Source of the DNA: Phycisphaerales bacterium
GTDB lineage: Bacteria; Planctomycetota; Phycisphaerae; Phycisphaerales; SM1A02
Direction of reading: 5' to 3'
Length of the DNA: 17,626 bases
NCBI GenBank assembly: GCA_020427625.1
Contig: JAGQOI010000190.1
Span: 1 to 17,626, forward strand
Part shown: piece by piece, positions 14,513 through 17,626 of the stretch
Position numbering within the stretch: position 1 is the first letter of the stretch
Layout: the number at the start of each line of letters is the position of its first letter
Translations under genes and position numbers: made by a program
The notes under the pieces: generated by a model
Told to the model about the DNA's origin: nothing
The model's input: only the letters and a program-made list of their open reading frames with translations
Databases searched by the model: none

Positions 14513-15170
14513 GCCATCGTTCGCGGCTCTGCCGTTGTGCATCCGGGCTGAGCGGGTCGTGACCGGTCGCCCTGATGATCATGGGCCGCAGCAGGTCCAT
14601 GATCAACGGGTCGGTGATGCCGGACTCGTCGGCCGCGCGGCGCTCGCACGACGCGACGTGCATGCGTGCGACGTCGATGGCGGACCGTCCTTCGGCATTC
14701 CTGGCCAACGGGTCGGCGCCGGCCGCGAGGAGGAGACGTATGCATTCCACATCGCCGCTCATCGCCGCCAGCATGAGTGGGGTGATGCCATCGAGGTCGG
14801 CGGGATCGGCATGCGCGCCGGATTCCAGCAGGGCTCGAACCGCCGTCGGGTTGGGCAGATCACCCTGAACCGCCTCGTGCATCGCGGTCGTCCCGGAGTC
14901 GTCGACCGCGTTCACCTCAGCCCCGGCGGCGACGAGGGCTCGGATGATCTGCTCGACGTCGTCGGACTCCATGTTCCAGCAGATCGAATGCAACGGCGTC
15001 CGGCCGTTCGGGTCGCGGGTGCGGGCATCGACTCCGGGCGTGCCGTCAGCGAGGCATGCTTCGAGCGCGGCAAGGTCGCCGTTGCGCGCGGCCCGATGGA
15101 TGGGCGGCTCGAGTGGATCGATCCAGTCCGGTGACGCCTCATCGTGATCGTCGATCTGCTCATCCGCCAT
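14397..15170 (-). CDS. Ankyrin-repeat protein
   Basis: The minus-strand product has 257 residues when started at ATG 15170. GAGG (complement of 15179-15182) is 8 nt upstream of that start but only 2 nt from another ATG at 15176, so 15170 is chosen over that and over 15236. Four ankyrin repeats are visible: IHRAARNGDLAALEACLADG (~24), GRTPLHSICW...IIRALVAAGAEVNAVDD (~56-91), GTTAMHEAVQ...VRALLESGAHADPADLD (~93-127) and GITPLMLAAMSGDVECIRLLLAAGADPLARN (~128-158). An acidic-to-basic C-terminal helix-rich tail follows. No signal peptide or membrane helix is seen, so it is probably cytosolic and binds another protein. Its target is unknown. It is convergent with the wHTH operon and divergent from the next gene. 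Confidence 0.85.
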   Translation of the reverse strand: MADEQIDDHDEASPDWIDPLEPPIHRAARNGDLAALEACLADGTPGVDARTRDPNGRTPLHSICWNMESDDVEQIIRALVAAGAEVNAVDDSGTTAMHEAVQGDLPNPTAVRALLESGAHADPADLDGITPLMLAAMSGDVECIRLLLAAGADPLARNAEGRSAIDVARMHVASCERRAADESGITDPLIMDLLRPMIIRATGHDPLSPDAQRQSRERWLTEARLSLEWLSRASAASSPKPGAEDLDGPPDADDDAG

Positions 15171-15319
15171 GCTCATTGCCTCGAATGGACCCGCCGTGTG
15201 CAGGATAACGCCGCGCGGGGCGTCTCGATCATCCAATCTCGCGCGATCCCGATACGTCCCGTGCCCTCTGGTTGAGCCACGGCCGGGTTGATGCGGTACG
15301 CACCGCCCTGGCCGACCTC

Positions 15320-15703
15320 ATGTCCATCACCATCACGTTCGTCGGGGACGAGCAGAGCGTTCGGGCGATGGAGGACGCGATCGACGATCCGCCGTGCCGG
15401 CGATGGCGAACGGGGGAGCGGCAACGGCGCGGCACGGTGGCGGAGGACTCGGGCATCCGATTCGAGTTCAGTCGGGACGATGACGAGAGTACTGAGGCGT
15501 TTCAGGACGACGTCGCGACGTACCTGGCCGACTGCGCCGGGCACCTCGTCGGATGCCCGGGCACGGTGCAGACGCATGTTGCCATCGCCGGCGTCATGCG
15601 TGGCGACATGATGAGTCATTCGATCATGTTGTCAACGGCGTTGCTGCTGGCCGCGATCCAATGTGATGGTTCGATCGAGATGACCACGTATCGGGGCGAG
15701 TGA
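15320..15703 (+). CDS. Orphan small protein, alpha/beta
   Basis: ATG 15320 gives 127 residues (the frame is open further upstream only from a TTG). It opens with a beta-strand then helix, MSITITFVGDEQSVRAMEDAI. A charged stretch follows, then IRFEFSRDDDESTEAFQDDVATYLADCAG and finally a hydrophobic segment, LSTALLLAAIQCDGSIEM. This alternation suggests a small alpha/beta fold, faintly reminiscent of DUF4279-type immunity proteins, but I do not recognise the family. No Shine-Dalgarno is visible. It is divergent from the ankyrin gene with a 149-nt gap (15171-15319), where AGGATA at 15202-15207 (TATCCT on the minus strand) could be an ankyrin -10 box. Whether it is a cognate partner of the ankyrin protein is speculation. 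Confidence 0.55.
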   Translation: MSITITFVGDEQSVRAMEDAIDDPPCRRWRTGERQRRGTVAEDSGIRFEFSRDDDESTEAFQDDVATYLADCAGHLVGCPGTVQTHVAIAGVMRGDMMSHSIMLSTALLLAAIQCDGSIEMTTYRGE

Positions 15704-15841
15704 CGGTGTCCACGATGCACCGGGGGCCATCGCCTGACATGAGGTGCGTTGTGATGATGCCATCCGACCGCATGCGGCAGCCGCGGAGGTGTGCAGTGCA
15801 TGCGGCGACCCGCCGATGAACGCATCGCCGGACCCGTCCGC

Positions 15842-17626
15842 TCACCCCATCCACCGCTCCAGCCAGCCCGTGAACTCGCCGTACCAGTGCACGCTGTTGC
15901 GGGGCTTGAGGATCCAGTGGTTCTCGTCGGGATAGTGCACGAGACGCGCGGGCAGGTTGCGCAACTTGTAGATGTTGTAGATCTGCAACGCCTCGATGTA
16001 CGGCACGCGATAGTCGCGCTCGCCGTGGATGATCAGCATCGGCGAACGGAACCCGGCGGCGTGACGCAGCGGACTCCAGCGGTCCAGACCGTCGCGGTCG
16101 TCCCACACCGTCCCGCCCGACGACTCGGGCCAGCCCTGCACGAGGTCGCTGCCGAACTGCGTCTGGAGATCGCACACGCCGGCGTGATTGATGATGCACG
16201 CGAACCGATCCGTCCGCGCGGCAATCCATGACGCCATGTATCCGCCGTACGAGCCGCCCGTCGCCGCCATGCGACCCGCATCCACGTGCCGACGCCCGAT
16301 GAGCCAGTCCGTCGCCCGCATGATGTCCTCGAACGGCTGGTCCCCCCAGCGACCGACGATCGAATCCGCGAACGCGCGGCCCCAGCCGACGGACCCGTGG
16401 AAGTTCACGAGCGCCACGAGATACCCCTGCGCGGCGATCGCCTGCGCGTTCCATCGATGATGCCACTCGTCGCCGAACACGCCGTGCGGGCCGCCGTGAA
16501 TGAGGTGGACGAGGGGCACCTTCCCGCGCTTCGTCCGACGCGGCGCGCCGGCGGGCGGATGCACGAGGTACATCTGCACCGGCACGTCGTTCGTGCCCGG
16601 GAAGGACACGTCCTCGACGCGACCCATGGCGAGTTCACGCCGCCACGGCGCGGTGAAGGCCGTGACCGCACGACGCTCGCGCCCTTCGATGGCGACGACC
16701 TCGGCGGGACGCTGGAGCGTCGACTCGGTGACGAAACAGCGCCGACCCGATGCGCGCAACCCGCTGAAGGCGCCGCCCCGCGCGACCTCGGTCACGCGCG
16801 GGCGGCCCGCGCTCGTGCCGCGCTTCGGCAGCGGCACGCGAAAGAGACCGGTGCGACCTTCCGTCAGGGCGAGGATGAGCACATGGCGGCCGTCCTCGGA
16901 GATCCGCCACGACGACGCGGAACGGTCCCATCGTTCGGTGAGCGGGTGCGCACGCCCGGTGCGGCGATCGACGGCGACGACGTCGGTGGGGGTGGACCAG
17001 CGCCGGGCGTCGTCACGCACGCCCATCACGAGCCAGCGCCCGCTCGGGTCGTAGACGGCGTCGTCACAGGACGCGACGCCGCGCGGCGTGCGGTCCTTCG
17101 GCGCGCCGGCCCGCTGCGACTTCGCGCCCGCGGCGGGAATCGACATCGTCAGGACGCGGGAACGAACGACCCGCTGCCGGTTCGTCTCGAACACCGTGAG
17201 GGCGATCTCGCGGCCGTCCGGCGCGATGTCGTACTGACCGGACGCATCCATGGGATCGAGGCGCCCGGTGAGCCGCGGCGTGAGGTTGGTGACCGCTTCG
17301 GATTCGACGTCGACGAGCACGACGTGGTGTCGCCGTCGCGCGGGCAGCCAGGTGTCCCAGTGTCGGAACCACACGTCCTCGGTGACGAAGGCGCTGGGAT
17401 CGTCCTTCGTCTCGTCGATGCGGGCGGCGGTACCTTCGGGCGTCGGCGCGTCGAGGTCGAACTCGGCGATGGCGAGGAGGCGTCGACCGTCGGGCAGCCA
17501 TCGCGGGTCGGTCGCGCCGAAGGGCAGGTCGGTGACGCATCGGGCTTCGCCGCCGTCGACGGGCATGATGTGGATCTGGCCCTTCGTTCCGTGCCGCCCG
17601 CGGCCTTCGCCGGGGGCGCGAACGAA
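15842..17626 (-). CDS. S9-family serine peptidase (prolyl oligopeptidase-like), 5' end missing
   Basis: The minus-strand frame stays open to the right edge, so the start lies beyond 17626; 594 residues are seen. The N-terminal part carries beta-propeller-like blades (KGQIHIMPVDGGEARCVTD, RWLPDGRRLLAIAEF, VWFRHWDTWLPARRRHHVVLVD), as in acylaminoacyl-peptidase/DPP IV relatives. The C-terminal alpha/beta-hydrolase domain has HLIHGGPHG, the nucleophile GGSYGGYMA (Ser codon 16250-16252), the Asp in HGERDYRVP (codon 16013-16015) and the His in DENHW (codon 15917-15919), a complete catalytic triad. These enzymes cleave peptides, often at acyl- or prolyl-containing N-termini. Whether it is exported cannot be judged without the N-terminus. 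It is convergent with the orphan gene. The 138-nt gap between them (15704-15841) holds only a palindrome, CCGCATGCGG at 15768-15777, and no clear terminator. Confidence 0.93.
   Translation of the reverse strand, partial: FVRAPGEGRGRHGTKGQIHIMPVDGGEARCVTDLPFGATDPRWLPDGRRLLAIAEFDLDAPTPEGTAARIDETKDDPSAFVTEDVWFRHWDTWLPARRRHHVVLVDVESEAVTNLTPRLTGRLDPMDASGQYDIAPDGREIALTVFETNRQRVVRSRVLTMSIPAAGAKSQRAGAPKDRTPRGVASCDDAVYDPSGRWLVMGVRDDARRWSTPTDVVAVDRRTGRAHPLTERWDRSASSWRISEDGRHVLILALTEGRTGLFRVPLPKRGTSAGRPRVTEVARGGAFSGLRASGRRCFVTESTLQRPAEVVAIEGRERRAVTAFTAPWRRELAMGRVEDVSFPGTNDVPVQMYLVHPPAGAPRRTKRGKVPLVHLIHGGPHGVFGDEWHHRWNAQAIAAQGYLVALVNFHGSVGWGRAFADSIVGRWGDQPFEDIMRATDWLIGRRHVDAGRMAATGGSYGGYMASWIAARTDRFACIINHAGVCDLQTQFGSDLVQGWPESSGGTVWDDRDGLDRWSPLRHAAGFRSPMLIIHGERDYRVPYIEALQIYNIYKLRNLPARLVHYPDENHWILKPRNSVHWYGEFTGWLERWMG

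Noticed and set aside
15768..15805. Palindrome CCGCATGCGG with GCATGCGG downstream as a bidirectional terminator
   Set aside because: No U-tract on either strand and a 22-nt loop for the longer pairing; too weak to call.
12752..15841. Repeat of the tRNA-Asp 3' end marking an att site
   Set aside because: No copy of the tRNA 3' end was seen downstream within the window, and no integrase gene.

Overview
The window is GC-rich chromosomal DNA from a bacterium with a Gram-negative-type envelope. The best guess for the source is a planctomycete, probably of the Phycisphaerae. This rests on the gene set and style: a HEAT-repeat lipoprotein, a planctomycete-like coiled-coil membrane protein, the alternative GlmU-like transferase, a CxxCG-type mini zinc ribbon, sparse Shine-Dalgarno use and GTG starts. 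It is inference, because no rRNA is present. By eye codon use is uniformly GC-rich, except for a more AT-rich patch just downstream of the tRNA gene (about 12800-13010).

Left part (1-9473), an envelope and lipid block on the + strand. After the edge of a divergent secreted-protein gene comes a tightly overlapping run: accD (malonyl-CoA synthesis), lnt (lipoprotein N-acylation) and a HEAT-repeat lipoprotein that would itself be a substrate of Lnt. A promoter with a perfect -35 box and a long, structured leader precedes a membrane-anchored coiled-coil protein and a 62-residue membrane protein. After a 12-bp stem-loop comes mreB-mreC-mreD, the rod-shape/elongasome scaffold, followed by an alternative GlmU-like transferase that would supply UDP-GlcNAc for peptidoglycan and LPS. 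Together this is one functional theme: building and shaping the cell envelope.

Middle (9502-12751): polA encodes a full-length DNA polymerase I. Its 5'-nuclease and polymerase domains look intact, but most catalytic residues of the 3'-5' proofreading domain are replaced. It is followed by a possible terminator and a tRNA-Asp(GTC) with a clear promoter and terminator.

Right part (12752-15841) is a small accessory-looking block next to the tRNA. It holds an operon of a DUF6036/AbiEii-like nucleotidyltransferase and a winged-helix protein (overlapping genes), with a dyad sitting on the -10 box of its promoter. A GTGA-coupled mini zinc-ribbon frame follows, then an ankyrin-repeat gene on the opposite strand and a divergent orphan gene of about 127 residues. 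This block is the best candidate for an undescribed toxin-antitoxin or defence-like system. The window ends inside a minus-strand S9-family serine peptidase gene whose N-terminus lies beyond the right edge.
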